From assembly GCA_030549495.1 (NCBI GenBank), contig JAUIRK010000297.1, positions 372,001 to 436,000 on the forward strand: 64,000 bases of DNA, written 5' to 3'. The position numbers and the translations under genes were made by a program. Below, piece after piece: positions 1-15,000 of the stretch. Every line of letters starts with the position of its first letter. Positions within the stretch are counted from its first letter, which is position 1. The notes beneath the pieces are model-generated. The model saw nothing but the letters and a program-made list of their open reading frames with translations. It was not told where the DNA came from and did no database searches. This DNA comes from Nectonema munidae (taxonomy: Eukaryota; Nematomorpha; Nectonematoida; Nectonematidae).

Positions 1-1490
1 CTACATATATGAAAATAAAAATAAATGGTGAAAAAAATTTATTTAAATTATTTTAGGAATTTTTAGGATCGATCTGCACAAATGTGAATTTGGACGTTTT
101 TGATTGGCTAATATTTAGAAAATAATACATTTGTTTCAAATTTTTACATTAAGAAGTCTTTAATAGTTTGAAAAAAGTTTTTTTGTTTCTTTATTTTCCA
201 TTTCATCATTTTGATGTTTAAAATTGGCCTAAAATGTATGTTTTACTTCTTTTTAAGAAAATATATACAATTAAAAAAATTTCATAGATATTTATAAAGC
301 TTTTTTTCTGTACAATTTAGTTAAAAATTAACATTTTAATTATTAAATTTTTCTGCAGAGAGTTTGCCGTAGAGAGTACACAAAATGTTTAATTTAAAAC
401 TAATATTTATTAGTTTTAGTAATTTAATCAGTTTACTGTAATTTTTACAAAAATAAAAACTCGTTTGCCTCATTTTTTCACTAATCATGCTATATTCTTT
501 ATATTTATACGTTTAATATTGTATTGCTGAACCAGCAATAATCCGAAAATTTAAACGAAAAACAACTTTATTGTAAAGAGATAAATTGGGGCGTCTTCGA
601 TCTTCACGGGATTCTTTGTCTTATTGGGTAGCCTTTATGGATTAGCTGATTGATAGCTTTGGGATTTGGTGAAGATCTCGGAAAGGTTTAACCTCTTGGT
701 TGTTTTCTTTGATGAAGTGATTGGGTTCTGGTCGTTGTGCTGTGTTATTACTTTATATATATGTGTGTGACGCGTTTAATTATGTCGTGAGGGTGCAAAT
801 ATAGAAAAGCAAAAACTGAAAATGATGTGAAGCAGGTTTAATGTTTCGTGAGGCTACAATTGTATGAGAGTTGATGTGAGGTTGGAATGATGCAAAATCA
901 TGTGAAGTCGGAATCAGGGTTGATGAAGTGCGATGCGTTTAACATTCAAAGTTATTTAAATGTTACAAATATTTCACTTTTTCGGAAAAAAAATTCTTAC
1001 TTTTGGAAAAAAGAAAGTCCTGCTACAAAATTTTAGAAAAATATCAAACATGTCCAATTATTATCATCAAATTACAAACCTTATTCTAAAGGAAATTTCA
1101 TACTGATTACAAAAATCTATAAATATTTTAAATATGAATTTTTTAAAATACTCTTTTACGCCTTTGAACTTAATAAAATGCAAATTTGAAATAGAAAAAA
1201 ATTAAGAAGTCTTTCGATTCATTTCAAATGAACTACATATTTGATATCAGCGTATTAAACTCTATCAAAATACGTTTTAAAATTTTTAAATTTTCGATTT
1301 TTCAGCCCTTTCGTTGGGCTCAAAATTATGTTTTTACACATATACTCAACAAATATACACACACGAATTATACATTTTTAGAATCCTCTCATAATTCTAT
1401 TTAATGTTTTGTTGAATTATTTTGCATTGTTTAGAAATAAAATTATTTAAAGTGACTTGAAAAGGTGATTTCTTTGCACATGATATCAAT
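1..1490. other. AT-rich stretch without a recognised gene
   Basis: AT-rich DNA with no ORF that looks conserved. It lies beyond the 3' end of COQ8 and shows only homopolymer tracts. I see nothing functional in it. Confidence 0.5.
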
Positions 1491-1499
1491 GATTATTTA

Positions 1500-1700
1500 G
1501 AGGTAGCAATGCTCTTTGCGGGCATATCAATTACCAATGATCTTTGCGGGGATATCAGTTACCAATGATATTTGCGAGGGATATCAATGATTTAGGGGTA
1601 ACAATAAACTTTGCAAGTACCAATGATCTTCGCAGATACCAATGATCTTTGAGGGGATCTTGGATCACAGTACCAAAGATCTTTGCGGGGACCAATTTTA
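1500..1700. repeat. Degenerate tandem repeat, unit about 30 bp
   Basis: The phrase ACCAATGATCTTTGCGGGG, with variants followed by ATATCA, recurs about six times with drift, for example near 1530, 1560, 1620, 1635 and 1665. Spacing is irregular and several units are partial, so this is an old minisatellite. No coding potential is seen. Confidence 0.6.
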
Positions 1701-2221
1701 GGGTACAAAATCCACTTTATGTGATGTACCCAAGTAAATTCATAGCAGTGTTATTGGATAAAACCCAAGTGTTCTTGGATTGAAACATGTTCGGGCTAAA
1801 AGATTTTCTTATTTCGAATTAACTCTTACGCCTAATCCTAATTGCTTTCCATTCGAATATTCCAGTTCGTCTGTGTTCATCAAAAGCAGCTTTTTCCAAT
1901 ATTTTTACCTTCGCTGAACCATTTGAATAAATGAAATCTTTCAAGAACCCTACGCAAAAATATTTTCGTGTAATTTTATCACAGTAAAAGAAAAGGAATA
2001 AGATTAAAGACAAAAAAGGATTCTCAAAACGAAAACAGGCAATGAAAATTTCATTCTAAATAAAAATATATGATTATTAAAACGTAAACTACGATGAAAA
2101 AATATATATTATTAGTACTCTATTGAGAAATCTTCTGTACCATATTTATCAGTAGTGCTAAATAAGATTTTTATTACTTCTTTATATAAAATTATTGATA
2201 ATAAAAAAACAAAATAAATAA

Positions 2222-2227
2222 TTTATT
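2222..2227 (-). promoter_or_regulatory. Candidate poly(A) signal of COQ8
   Basis: TTTATT on the plus strand reads AATAAA on the minus strand, about 180 bases past the COQ8 stop codon at 2408-2410. In DNA this AT-rich the hexamer occurs often by chance, so position is the main support. Confidence 0.3.
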
Positions 2228-2407
2228 TAAACTTATAAAGTGTCAACATTAACAAAAAAGCCTTAGAAGCTTATGGAAAGAAACACACATGAAACATGAT
2301 TGATTAATTTTTAAAAAGAAGTGGTGAGTGTAAGAAGCCCCATAAAATACGTGTAAGCCGAGCACAAAAGTTGGAAAAATGCAGGAAAGCAAAGTGTGAA
2401 GCTTAGC

Positions 2408-2698
2408 TCAAGCTTGGCTGAAGGCGGGAGAGAATTTGTAGGCGTTGTACAACTGGTCGAACATTTGCTTGCAGTTGATGTTCGCCTTGAGCTTGGCGCA
2501 GAGGAGAAATGCCCCCGCCATTTTTCGGTGCAGGCTGAACACTTCATCTGGAGGCGGCTTTAGTCGGTATTTGAGCATTACGGGAATCATTTCATTTATT
2601 TTTGTTGTATGCGTTTGAGATGCAAAGTCAAAGGTCTCATCTCTGGAAAAAGCTTCTCCCAGTATCATGATGGCATCAACGTGCATATCTATGAAGAG
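2408..2698 (-). CDS. COQ8: COQ8 last coding exon (C-terminal lobe)
   Basis: The exon starts after the acceptor TTCACAG in phase 0 and encodes 96 residues ending at TGA (2408-2410). It opens with [17 protein letters not shown], the counterpart of the EDAHLDAILILGEAF segment of COQ8A, and continues through [32 protein letters not shown]. These are the conserved C-terminal helices of ADCK3-type proteins. Upstream residues in the same frame (to 2740) are intronic. Confidence 0.92.
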   Translation of the reverse strand, partial: LFIDMHVDAIMILGEAFSRDETFDFASQTHTTKINEMIPVMLKYRLKPPPDEVFSLHRKMAGAFLLCAKLKANINCKQMFDQLYNAYKFSPAFSQA

Positions 2699-5600
2699 CT
2701 GTGAAGGAGGTAAAAAGGTGAAGGAATTATTGAAGTGCACGAAAGTCGACTTAACGCTCTATTCTTTTATTGACGAATACCTCAAACGACAAAAAATATC
2801 TCAAACACCCTGGTTGTCATGAAGATAAAACAAGTGGTTTATTTTTAGCTAAAGTTCAAATGTTTAACAAGTTTATTGAGGTAAAAATGTAAGCAAACCA
2901 ATAAAGTTATCACCTCAAGGAATAGATAAACTATTTTAAAGGAGGTCGGGAGCGATCAAAAAAGGTAATGAAGTGAAGGGATTGATTGCATTTAAGTAGA
3001 CAATATCTCGTTCAATTCTTCGTAAGAAATGTTGGTGAAACACCAATGACAGTGTGAAGAAATTAATTAGCAATCAAATCAAATTAATGGAAAGAAGTGA
3101 TCAAACACGATTAGAAGTATAAATCAAAACTGAAAATAAAAGAGCAATGCATATATAGAAGTAACAAAATGTAAATAATATACAGGAAAGATAGATTTGC
3201 TGTAAAAGAGGGAAAAAGATAGAATATAAGATAAAGGCGAAGAAAAAAAATTACAATAATGATTATGTGAAAGAGTGAAAGGCACAATAAATCAGATAAG
3301 ATTGAGTAGAGAAAGAATAAAGAATGGAATGCAAAAATCATTACTGATTAAGCTAGGAAAAAAGGTGAAGGAAAGAAACTAAAAGTTTCTCTGTTCAATG
3401 AATTATTGAAAATTAAGATTTCACACCAAAATATTATACAAGGGATTTAAAAAAACTAAATTGGAATAAATTAGGTTTGAAGCGTCAATAAATTTGTCAA
3501 TTAATCAGTAGCGTCGTTTATGCCATTTTGAAGTTTCATGCCTTTTATTTCGGTGTTATGTGAAATTGGAAGTTACAATTTCACGACCTTAAATATTTTT
3601 ATACAACACTTGCCTTTGTAATTTCATTTTTTTAAAAAGTAAAAAACGTTTATATCAAACTTTGTTTCAAAAGTTAAAAATTTTGTGCATCTTAAATCTT
3701 ATTTATATTTTCAATATTTTTTTCGATGATATTTAAAAAAATTGTTCATTTTGTGTGACTGACGATTTTTGCCATTTTCGCAATTCGTCCTTCCACTGTT
3801 AAGAGATGAATCGTTATCAAGGAATGGTGGCTGACAAAAATAAATTTATAAATATGTTGATTTTAGAAGTTTAGGAACATGAAATTTCTGGAATCAGACA
3901 TTTTGTAAATCAAATAAAAAAGCATGTAAAATTTTTTACAAGAAAAATAGCGAAAATTTTGCAGAATAAGCGCCTCTGATGTAGCTAAACCGCTACGGGT
4001 AAATTAAATCCAGGCACAAACTATTCATAAATACCGTACATAAAACTTCTATAATACGTTCAGCCTTGGAACTGACATTAACGTCCTTATTAGAGAAATG
4101 AATTATTGAAAATTGAGACTTTACACCAAAATATTAATAATCACAATAAAGTGCCCCTTATTTTGACTATGTATGTGAAAAGGAGGTGTGAGTGAGGAGA
4201 AAAAAGTTTAACTCTATATCGATATATGCAATAGACACACAGATGTTACTATCACTAATAAATAAACTAAATACTAGATTTAATCAAGTTGCCTTATTTA
4301 CTTCTGAAAAAAATGCTCACTCTATGAAAGATAGACCCATTGACTCCTAAATTAAGAAAATAATAAACGATAACTCATACCCGCATTATAACGTTTAATT
4401 TAGTATAAAAAAGTAATGGATAAAACTTTAAAAAAGTATGTACAAGTAGTGAACTATTGTTTACAGTTAAGAATAAACTGCTTTCTCGAAAAAACGTGAT
4501 TGTCATTTGAAAAGAAAAATAGAGGGAATATAGATGTGAAAACTATTTAAAAAAATTTTAAAAGTACAAGAGTTTGTCCATTCGAATACACCCATTAAAC
4601 ATATCTTGCTGTTGTAATTCAGAAACAAATAAAAAGCCTGAAAAAGCATGCTGATTCATCGATCGGATTAAACAAGTTTTTTGTAAGACGTGGGAAAACA
4701 TTCATTAATTTCAGTAACAAAAAATAATTTTAATCTAACTCTAAAAAAATTGCAAATATCATAATTGCTATTCTAAGCAAACTCATTTTATACTTTTTAA
4801 AAATTTAGAGAGAGCATGTCGGTGTATATATGTATTATCATAAAGATATCCGATACATCTCTATTTATATATGTACGTAATTATACAACCCATTTACTCC
4901 CATCGTAGGTTTCAGGAGATGCAGACAATTTCTTGATCCTAAAGTACTTTTATATCAAATTACTTAATCTCATTTGCTTTTTCAAAGTTTTAACGGGTTA
5001 CAATTTTAGTTGGAAAAATTAAGAAAGGATTATTTACTTTCTTGATAAGCACATGATTAAAAACATATGTGTTAGATAAAGCGAGGGTGGATATTTATAA
5101 TTTCACTTGGAAAGGATTATTTATTTTTTTGATAACAGTGGAACTAAAACAAATGCGAGATAGCCATGGATATAAAACGTAAACAATAATTTCTCTATAA
5201 AATTATTATCAATACATCACATCTTTCTTTTCCATTACAGAATACTTCAATGTATACGACCTACTTAATCTGCCTAATTGAAGTCAAAGCATAAAAGTTT
5301 GCATGTGAGAAATAAAATTTGTCAATACAAAAAATAACAATCCGCGTTATAACTTGTTATAAGTGATGAAAAAAAATGACGTATTTTTTTCATTCTTATA
5401 CAAATAAATTACTATGCCTTGATGTATCTAAACTATTAAAAAAATAATAAATAATAATTTTAGGCAAAATGACAAAATATTTTTGTGCGTACCTTTTTAT
5501 GAAAGTGAAGAACTCTTTGTAAGATTATTAAAAAAAGAAAATCTAAAAATCAACTTAAAATCAAAATACTAATACGCCAACGAGAGCAAATGTTGTCTAT

Positions 5601-8600
5601 TTCTTCTGAGTACTACTAACCAATTAAAAATAAAGAGAGCAGAGGATATTGCCTGAAAATTCGACTTATGAGGGAAAGAAAGTTACTTTATTTTCATAGC
5701 CTGTGAGAAAGCCAATAGTCTTTGAATAATTGTAAACAGCTTCTCTATCGAGTAGTGCAGCTCCTTTGATGATGCAGATGTAGTTGTCGACGAACCATTT
5801 CTTGTAGCTGCGACTCGCGCCAAAGTCTAGCAAAGCAACCTGTCCAGTTTCTTCCATGTACATAAAATTTGACCAGTTGGGATCTGTTTGCATGTAATGG
5901 AAAACGAATAACTCCTTCAGAACCAAATCCAAAATGTTCCTAACGTAATCAAATAAATCTCGTATATAAGAAGAACTACGAAGATAAACACATTTCAGCT
6001 TCCACAATCTTCACCTATAAAGACTTGAAGGCACTGACCTATTCAAACCCAATTACAGTTTTGCTATTTTTGAATATTAAATTATATAATAAGGTGATGA
6101 AGAAACTAAATTTGGTATGTATTTTACGTGTTTAATTGTTGATTCAATCAAATCTAAATAAAGTATTCTTTGTAAAACCAAATAAAGAAAGAGTAATGAG
6201 ATGTTCATTCAACCAAATCAAGGATTAGATAGAAGAATCTCTAGCAAAGTTCACTGAAAGCTTAAGAGATAGGAAAACAAGGATAAATAGTTACAATGCA
6301 AATTGTATATGTAAAACGATAACCACTAATGATATAAATACGCACAATTAAGAATGACAAATATAGCACTAAGATATTTTCTTGGCAAAAGGAAGAATTA
6401 TCAAAATAGATACTCACGCATACGTTTAACATACGACTAACGTATCGTCTTAAACTAGTTTAATAACTTGTATTTTTTTCATGAAAATTTTGGGAAGGCA
6501 GATGGTTGAAACACCTTTTTACTAAACGACCAAACAAGACATTTTTTCATCAAATTAAATGGCATAGGGTCTAAAGGTTTTTTGGTTGAAATGTCTCGTT
6601 TAGAACTTCCTAGAATCCTTGTTGACATTTGTCTGTTCTAGTCAATTACTGTTATTTTGTTTTAATATATTCGAATTTCAGAAAGAATCGGTATACACTT
6701 TCTTTTGAAGAAAAAATTAAGAGATTAAATTAAGAGAAAGTAGGTAAAAAATACTTGCAAATACTATTTCTGACATCTTGACTAAGAGTGATGCATTTGT
6801 CGAGAGAAATGCCATTGATGAGAGTGGAGGTAAGGATGCGTTTGGTGGAGTGCTCCTGAAAAACTCGTGGAAGAAGGTACCTGGTGTCGCCTTTCAAGAG
6901 ATGAGTGCGAAAGAACTCGGAAGCTTGTGCTTCTCGTTCGTAATCCACTTCGGAGTGCAGTTCTTCTCGGAAGATGTTGAGTGTGTGATCTGCGTAAAGG
7001 CCTTTTGGCAAAAAGTCTAAACAATGCAAACGCTTATACCATATTCTCACTATTACAGGAAGAACTATGCGTCGGTAGGCCAAAAGTATCCTAAGTACAT
7101 ATGAAACGTGTTAATCATAGACACCAGAAAAGCATCGAGCTAATGGACAATTTTAGTTTACGTAAATTAATCAGTCGACATCCATTGTTGATGGATAACA
7201 ACTTCATTTATTTTTTAACTATAGAAACACATTTTTGCAAAGCCTTTAGATCCGAGGTGGGCAAACTACAGCCAGAGGGCCAGCCGCTACTTTCCAAACG
7301 TATTTATGAGGCATGAAAAGATAGAGTTATACACTAAAGTTATTTAGTCTCATTTACTTTTAGTTCACTATCGTGATGCAAAAATATTTTGACCGATTTT
7401 AAAAGTATAGATATTTTTACTTCACGATCGTTGATTGGTTCAAAGTATTAAAAATAAAATGTCTTTTTTTTCACATGTTTAACTTTTTGGTGAGAATTTA
7501 ATTTTTGAAGAATAAAGTTATCTTTGATCTATATTTATTTTAAGTGTATACAGAATAATATTATTTCAAAGAATAGCTACATAATCAAAACTATATATAT
7601 AAAGATCAAATTTTCTTTTAAAATAAAAAATTTGAATAATAAAATCATAAAGTAAATTAATTATTTTTTACAAGGATTTTGAATCAATGAAATTACTTTA
7701 AGCATTAAGCAAAAACTCACTCTTGTTTCTTTGAAACTTTTGTCTTGAATATTTTAAATATTGCTCATTTTACTTGCAATACCAAGTGGCGTCTTGAAGG
7801 TTAAACTTTTAAATGCGGCCCTTATAGCACACTCCTATTTGGATGATTTATTGCTTCTGTCCTAACTTTATATGACAGAGGAGAAAATGAATGATCAATC
7901 ACTGAGTATATATAAGATACTACATCCTATAAAAAAGAGGTTAAGGCTAAAAGCGAATAACCCCATATTATTTAATCTTTGTTGAGTCAGGGTAGCTCTC
8001 AGTGAAGTTTTGAGTCATCTAAGAGCTATAAAAGATCTCTAAGCTTGACAATAACTAGCTAGAAAGACTAAAAAAATCTTAGGAATCTTTCCAAATTACG
8101 AAATATAGTAGGTAGAAATATAGTAAGACTCCCCTACCCAAAAAAGTGGTGAAAAATTGATTCAAAATATATATGCCCCTGAAATAAGACCCTTGAGAAT
8201 ACTGCCCAGTATATAAAAGTTTGCAACAACAACAACGATGAAAGAAAACAAGAAGATGATGAAAAACCTAGATATTTCAAAATGGCGACTAAGTTGTCAA
8301 TATCACTGTCAATGCTCTCAGCCACACCGGGATACTGCACTTTCACAGCAACGTCAGTGCCATCCATCAACTTTGCAGCATGAACTTGACCAATAGAAGC
8401 AGCTGCAAATGGCTTTTGTTCAAAATGACTAAATCTAAAATAAGTAAAAGTAGTCATAGATGCATACACCGAAAGAAAAGTGTTAAAAGATTAAAACAAA
8501 AATGCTCAGACTTTTATACATTATTTTATGAAAGAAATTAGTAATCATATATCTTATATTATATATCCTTGTTATTCTTTTATATATACGAGATGAGGTT

Positions 8601-9049
8601 TGAGTTTTTCTTAGATTTGGTATAATGAAAATGTAATAAAGAGACCAATTTATTAATACTCTAATTGAGGTTGAACGCTTGTCATATTATGTATTGAAAA
8701 ATATAAACGTTGAATATAGTAGGATAGTATGACAAATCTTTAAGAGAATATTTAGACTCGATGAGTCTATTCTGACCTAAGTGAAAAAGATGTAAAGAAA
8801 GTTCTGCCCCACTTAAGTTGAAAAAGACGCATATAGTCGAAATATTCACTAAAGAATAATTCTCTAATATATTTCAGAAAATATCTTATCCGTAATAAAA
8901 GATACGCTTATAATGAAACAGATCTCTGTAAGTAAATAGAGTCTTAGGAAAAGATAGCATTCTTACAAAAAGAATGCGAAAAATAGAACACCATGTTATG
9001 TAGTGTGGTGGGCAGGTGTGAAGAATTACAACAGACGCGAAATATTTGT

Positions 9050-9087
<38 letters not shown>

Positions 9088-12000
9088 CGTGTGGTGTATG
9101 TCTGTGTAAAGATCTAGTATAAAATAGTCATAAATGTAAGTAATGTTTAGTATAAAATAGTCAGAAATGTATAGTAACTTTCATAATGCAAAAAGTGAAG
9201 TTTCATTGCGTTCGTTTCGAAATAAAATTTTTGTTGGAGTAAAATCCTAGAAGTAATAAAATGGAAGCAGGGACGCACATCCTCAAAATTTGGAGGCGCA
9301 AACTTTTTTTTAATTTTCAAAATTTATTTTAAAGGAATTTACCCGACATTATACTTGCACTGTAGGCTGTCAATCCCACCACAACTGCACAGATTTTATG
9401 AAGTCAAATTACCTTGTTTGTAATTCTGTTTGCATCAACCTTTTTAGCGCAGTGGTTTTCAAACTGGAGTCCACGATGCCACGAAGAAGTAGCCTGGGGA
9501 TTGAGAAGGGGACACTGAGTGAATTGTTTTTCGCAAAATATTGCACCCATCTTGGGTCTTTGACATTTTTGCCAATAAATTAAATTTAAAATGAAGAAAT
9601 AAGTTAGTCTTTGAATTTAATACTATTTTTTTCTTTTATTGCTCTCCAGGCATAATTTGTAAATGTGTATTTTTCTTAATCACTTACTCATACTTGAAAT
9701 TTAATCCGTTTATAATCTCGATTAGTAATCTGGCCACAGAAGACTTCTTAATTCAAGAACAGTTTATTCATTTGTTCAATGATTGGGGAGCTGCAAAGCA
9801 TGTTTTTCTCAAATACCTCATAGCGATTTTTCGATTGAAATGGGAGAGTCCTATGACAAAAATTGCTCTGATTCGATTTATCACGACATATGAGTGTGAG
9901 CACGCGTTTTCCATGCTACTTGTCTTTGCAACCAAATTCCGAAACAGATAGGAAGTGATTAATGATATGAGAGTTGCATTGGCCAAAACAAAGCCAAATT
10001 TAGACAAACTGGTTTAGACAAAGCAGCTGCCATCCATCCCATTGAGATTTGGATTGTTCAGATAATTTTTGAATAAACAATTGTGTCAATTTTTTACTAC
10101 AGTAGATAAATTTTGATTTATTTATTGAGAGCTTACAGTGCAAGTATAATGTTGGGTAATAATGGCGGTGTGTTCATCGGACAAAAATTCTTTTATAATA
10201 CATTTTGAAAATTATAAAAAGAAAGATCCCCCCCTTTTAAGGATGTGCGCCCCTGATATATATATATATGTGTATATCAATATTATATATATAGAAATTA
10301 GAAGTAAATGAAGCTTCTAAGCCCGAAGTGGAAACTTTCGTAGAGAGCTGGACTAGGGGGTTCTTCCTTTATCGAAAGGCTTGGTTAGATATGATTTCAA
10401 TTATCCAGTATTTATATTCAAGATGGGTTTCTCTGTCAATGTGTATATAATATAAAGCTAGTAATATTCTGCATATGTTCTTTCTTTTATGAACGTTACT
10501 ACGCCTGGTGTAAAATCATAAGCACAAAATATTCTCATTTTCTTTTCCATTGCTCAATATAAAAATATAATAAAATTAAAGTGTAGATCATCTTTATCAA
10601 TCGTAAGCATATAATAAAACAATTAGATAGCTATATAATCTACTTTTTCTAAATATTATATACGTAGTATAGCTACAATCATTTTTTTATTAATGATTAA
10701 AAAAGTTAAAAGAGCTGGAGCAGGAGTCGGAGCCAGAGATTAAAATATTTCTGCTCCGAAGACAGACAATTTTTTTCTAGCTATGAAACCCCCTACCACA
10801 TCCAAACCAGAACCTATACACATTTCAAAAAAGCACTCTTTCTGATCATACATCGAAACAAACACCACTAACCATGAACGTGATCTATTACATACAAACA
10901 ACGTACACATATTAAATAAAACTCTCATAGACCTCATAATACAAGCAGACAAACTCCACATTCCTAAAGGAAACATCAATGCACACAGCCATCATCAACC
11001 ATTATGACAAAAAAATTAGATCACTCATAAACGAAAAAATATCAATTCAAATCAAAAGGCATAAACTCTCACTCTGGAAAGAACACATTAAGAAAAACTG
11101 GTGCCACAAACACAACATACTGGAGGAACACCATCAAAAACCCCCAAAACAAGAAAACCTACTCAGACACAAATAGAACTATTTCATTTAATAACACAAT
11201 CAAAATGAAAGAAATAGATATCGCAAAAACTTTCAATAAAGAGTTCACAAATAAAGCACCGAAAGCTACAAACAAATCACACAGAATCATAAACAACTAC
11301 AAAAACTATCCAAAACACACATCACGACAATAGACACACAACAAGCCATCCACAAAATTAACAGCAAATCACTAGGACAAGATCAAATCGCTAACATACA
11401 CATCAAACATCTCGGACCCAAGGCTATTAATTACCGTACACGGATCTTCAACACAGCTCTAAACAATATAATTTCGCATATATAGAAATCATCTATTATA
11501 CTACCCATCCCTAAACCTCACAAAAACAAAAACATTAGCTCTTCCTAGAGACCAATAAGAAAATGCATTCTACTGCAACAGCCCTTCAATCTATTCACAA
11601 CAGTATTGAAGAAGGTTCAACAAAAGGAAACCCTTGCACCGCACGATCACAACAACATTAGATCTAAGCAACGCCTTTGATACACTTGATATCCATCTTC
11701 TCTTACACAAAATCATCCACAAAACAAACATTAACACTCGATATGCCAGATTTCTAGCTAACTACATACGCGGCAGAAACACTTATACAAAACATAACAC
11801 TACCCTCTCACACTCACGCTACACACGTAGAGGGGTACCCCAAGGGAGCTCCCTCTCTCCGATATTATGCAACATTTATATGAGCCACGTGCCTACTTCC
11901 ACCAACAACTAAGTCCACCTTTTTACTTACGCAGTCGACATCATCATTACATCTACTAACCAAAGCATCACAAAAACCACTCTCAACGGGCAAACATACA

Positions 12001-15000
12001 TCGAAAATATACACAAATGGATCATCGATAATAAACTCAAACTTAACCACACAAATTCATAAGCAACACTCTTTACACAATATAATTCTGAACTCAACCC
12101 AAAACTAAAGATAAAAATCAACAACACTATCATAGGCACTAACACACACCCAAACATACTAGGTATCATATTCGACCCCAAATTCACATACAACAGACAC
12201 ATTCAACGCCAAAGAATCAGAAAGTAAAACGTTCAATATACTCAAAGCCCTATCAGGAACTTCCTTTATGGGGCAAACATAAATAAACCATATACATATA
12301 AAGCAATAACACATCCAATCCTAGAGTACGGTTCCATAAATATGGGGACACTCTATCTCTCAAACAAACCTTCACAAACTACAAGCAACAAAAACCACAG
12401 CTCTTCGATTGGCTGCAGGTCACACATGTGACTCAAACACACAGAAACACTTATTTTACCTCTACAAGACCACATTAACATGCTCATTTCTAACCGCAGA
12501 AACCAAAGCCGTCAACATACTTCAGCCCCTACAGTGTAGGGTCTACGCTGCCCACAAACCACACAGATAAATGAAAAGCACACTCTTAAACAACAAAAAC
12601 ATTTTGCTACATACATGTCAACACAAAGACAACACATACACCCCTGCACTCATCACCCAAACTATCCACCCACTAGCGGCCACCAATTACCTCAATTGAC
12701 TTCCAATCTTACCAATCATTAACTCTACACCACCAACCATACATAAATCTTAAGAATCTTTACCAATCAAAAGCAGCCGTACTCTCGCCCAATTAAAATC
12801 AAACAATCCCTTTTCTCTTCGAATATTTACACATCAGCCTCAAAACACATCTCTCGCCTCACTGCACTCTCTGCAAAACACACCCACAATACAGAACACC
12901 TATTCAACTGCCCACACATAGCTACACATCTCAAACGACTCGATCCTTGGCTTAACCCATTTAAGACCAAGCAAAGCAGACGATATCTAAAAAAACGCAG
13001 ACGATGTATATTCAAAGTCATTGAAAAAAGCAGACGAAGATGAAATTACTTATGTTCCAAAATAGGAACATTGGTCGTAAATGGGTTAACCCATACGCGG
13101 TTACCAACCTATATATATATAAATATATACATACACACATCTCTCCTGGTTCCAACCAAAGCGGCTCGGTCGCCACTAGTATGGTGATAACAAGATATCT
13201 ACCAGTGAAGGCTAACAATAGCAATGAATAAATAAATAGAGTACCTATCTCGCCAATTTTGCCCCAGTTCATCGGAAATAACTTTTTCCATTTGTAATGT
13301 CGGCATGAAGTCGGCGCTCTGCCGCACTCTCTCGAAAATGTCAGCGACTATCGGATCGAGAACTGAGGAATCCTGAATGCTTAGCATTTGGCCCAGCTTG
13401 AGAGCAGCACCACGCACTTTGCACAGCGTTTGAACGATGCGCTCTGCATTTGCGTTACTCAAAAATGGACTCTTCGACAACGTTGCACCATCTGTCTGCA
13501 TCGACGTTATACCTTATAAATTTGGCTTGCACAAAATCAATTGAACAAAGAAAGGAATATTCAAAATAATAAAGGAGTCTGTGACAATTACATAGCAATT
13601 TCCACAAATACGCGCACCCATATATAAATAATAGTTACATTGACTAAAACTAACTACTTATGTCTTAACCTTAGGAGCACCAAAATTTTTAATCCACTAA
13701 AAATATTGTGAGAAAATATAAAAATATTTGTTTCAAGGATAAGTTAGCTAAAATATATTAATAATATCTTTAAGTGATATTAAATTTTAGTTTGGAGAAG
13801 TCAACATTAGTTGAAGAAAGGATAGTAAGTATATATCTCAAAATATATTTCTCAAAGTGACATTTTTTTCAAATGACCTATCAAAATACCTTCCACAGCC
13901 CCGTGAATTTACGCCTGGATGTTTGGCTCAGTTATTTTTACATTTTCTACTCCAATAAGATGTCGACAATTATTCACTTTATGATATGTATACCCAAAAG
14001 CTGTCTATGATGCTTTACATTTTACTGTAAAACTCTCTACCTTTAATAACATACAGAAACTCAATAAAAGTGCTCATTATATCGATTCCTTCACTAAGGA
14101 GGTTTCATTCGTTACGAAAATTAATTGAGACATTAAAACGGTATTCATTGTTTAGAGCATACATGGACAACCTGCGTCCCGCGGGCTAAATCAGGCCCGC
14201 AAAGACTTTTCATCCGGCCCGCACAGACATTTTATACAACACTTTCCTCAAAATCATAAATTTTGCAAGAAAAAAAGTCACTATTTGGGAGTACTTATAA
14301 ATGTGAGCAGTTGTTTACGAAAATGAAATACGCAAAATCAAAAATAAGATAAAGTCCGACAGATAATCACCTCGAAAATAACCTAAAAGTAGCCGTCCCC
14401 AGCATTTCAGCAAATATTGAGACACTGGTGAAGAAACACCAAGCCCAATTTTTGCATTAGAATGAGGTTTTGTTAGAATTGTACTCATTTGTCATTATAA
14501 AATTAATACACTGTTGCTTTCAATAAATTGATTTTAATGAACAATATTGCATTTACTATTTTTCTTTTCATAGCCTTTCTATATAATGCAAACCATAGAC
14601 GGATTGATAAACTAAAAAAACAGTAGTATAAATGTAAAGAAATCTATGATTAGAGCTCCTGGCCCTTACCAGTCTTTGAAAACATAATCTGGCCTACAAA
14701 AAAATCAGAAGTTTATTTATTAATAACTTATATTTAATTAGTTAATTAAATATTCAGCATTAACAGAAATAGGACATGGTAGTTATTATTAACATATATC
14801 ATTTAATTTTGAAGGAAATAAGAAAATTTTTGTTTCAGTGCCTACATCAAACTGACGAAACGTAAAAGATCAAATCTAATCATAGATTAGCTGCCTTGTA
14901 TTAAGACTGACACTCACATATCGATGTCTATATTTCTCTAGTGCATAAATTTGGAAGTTGATTTGTGAGTAAACATGATAAATCACTATTTAAATTGGAC

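Noticed and set aside
1819..2013. 64-residue minus-strand open frame with KVKILEKAAFDEHRRTGIF
   Set aside because: Composition is somewhat protein-like, but no family, splice context or neighbour supports it. It lies beyond the COQ8 stop.
6778..7024. Two open frames overlapping a COQ8 exon in other frames
   Set aside because: Shadows of the conserved COQ8 exon; no family match.
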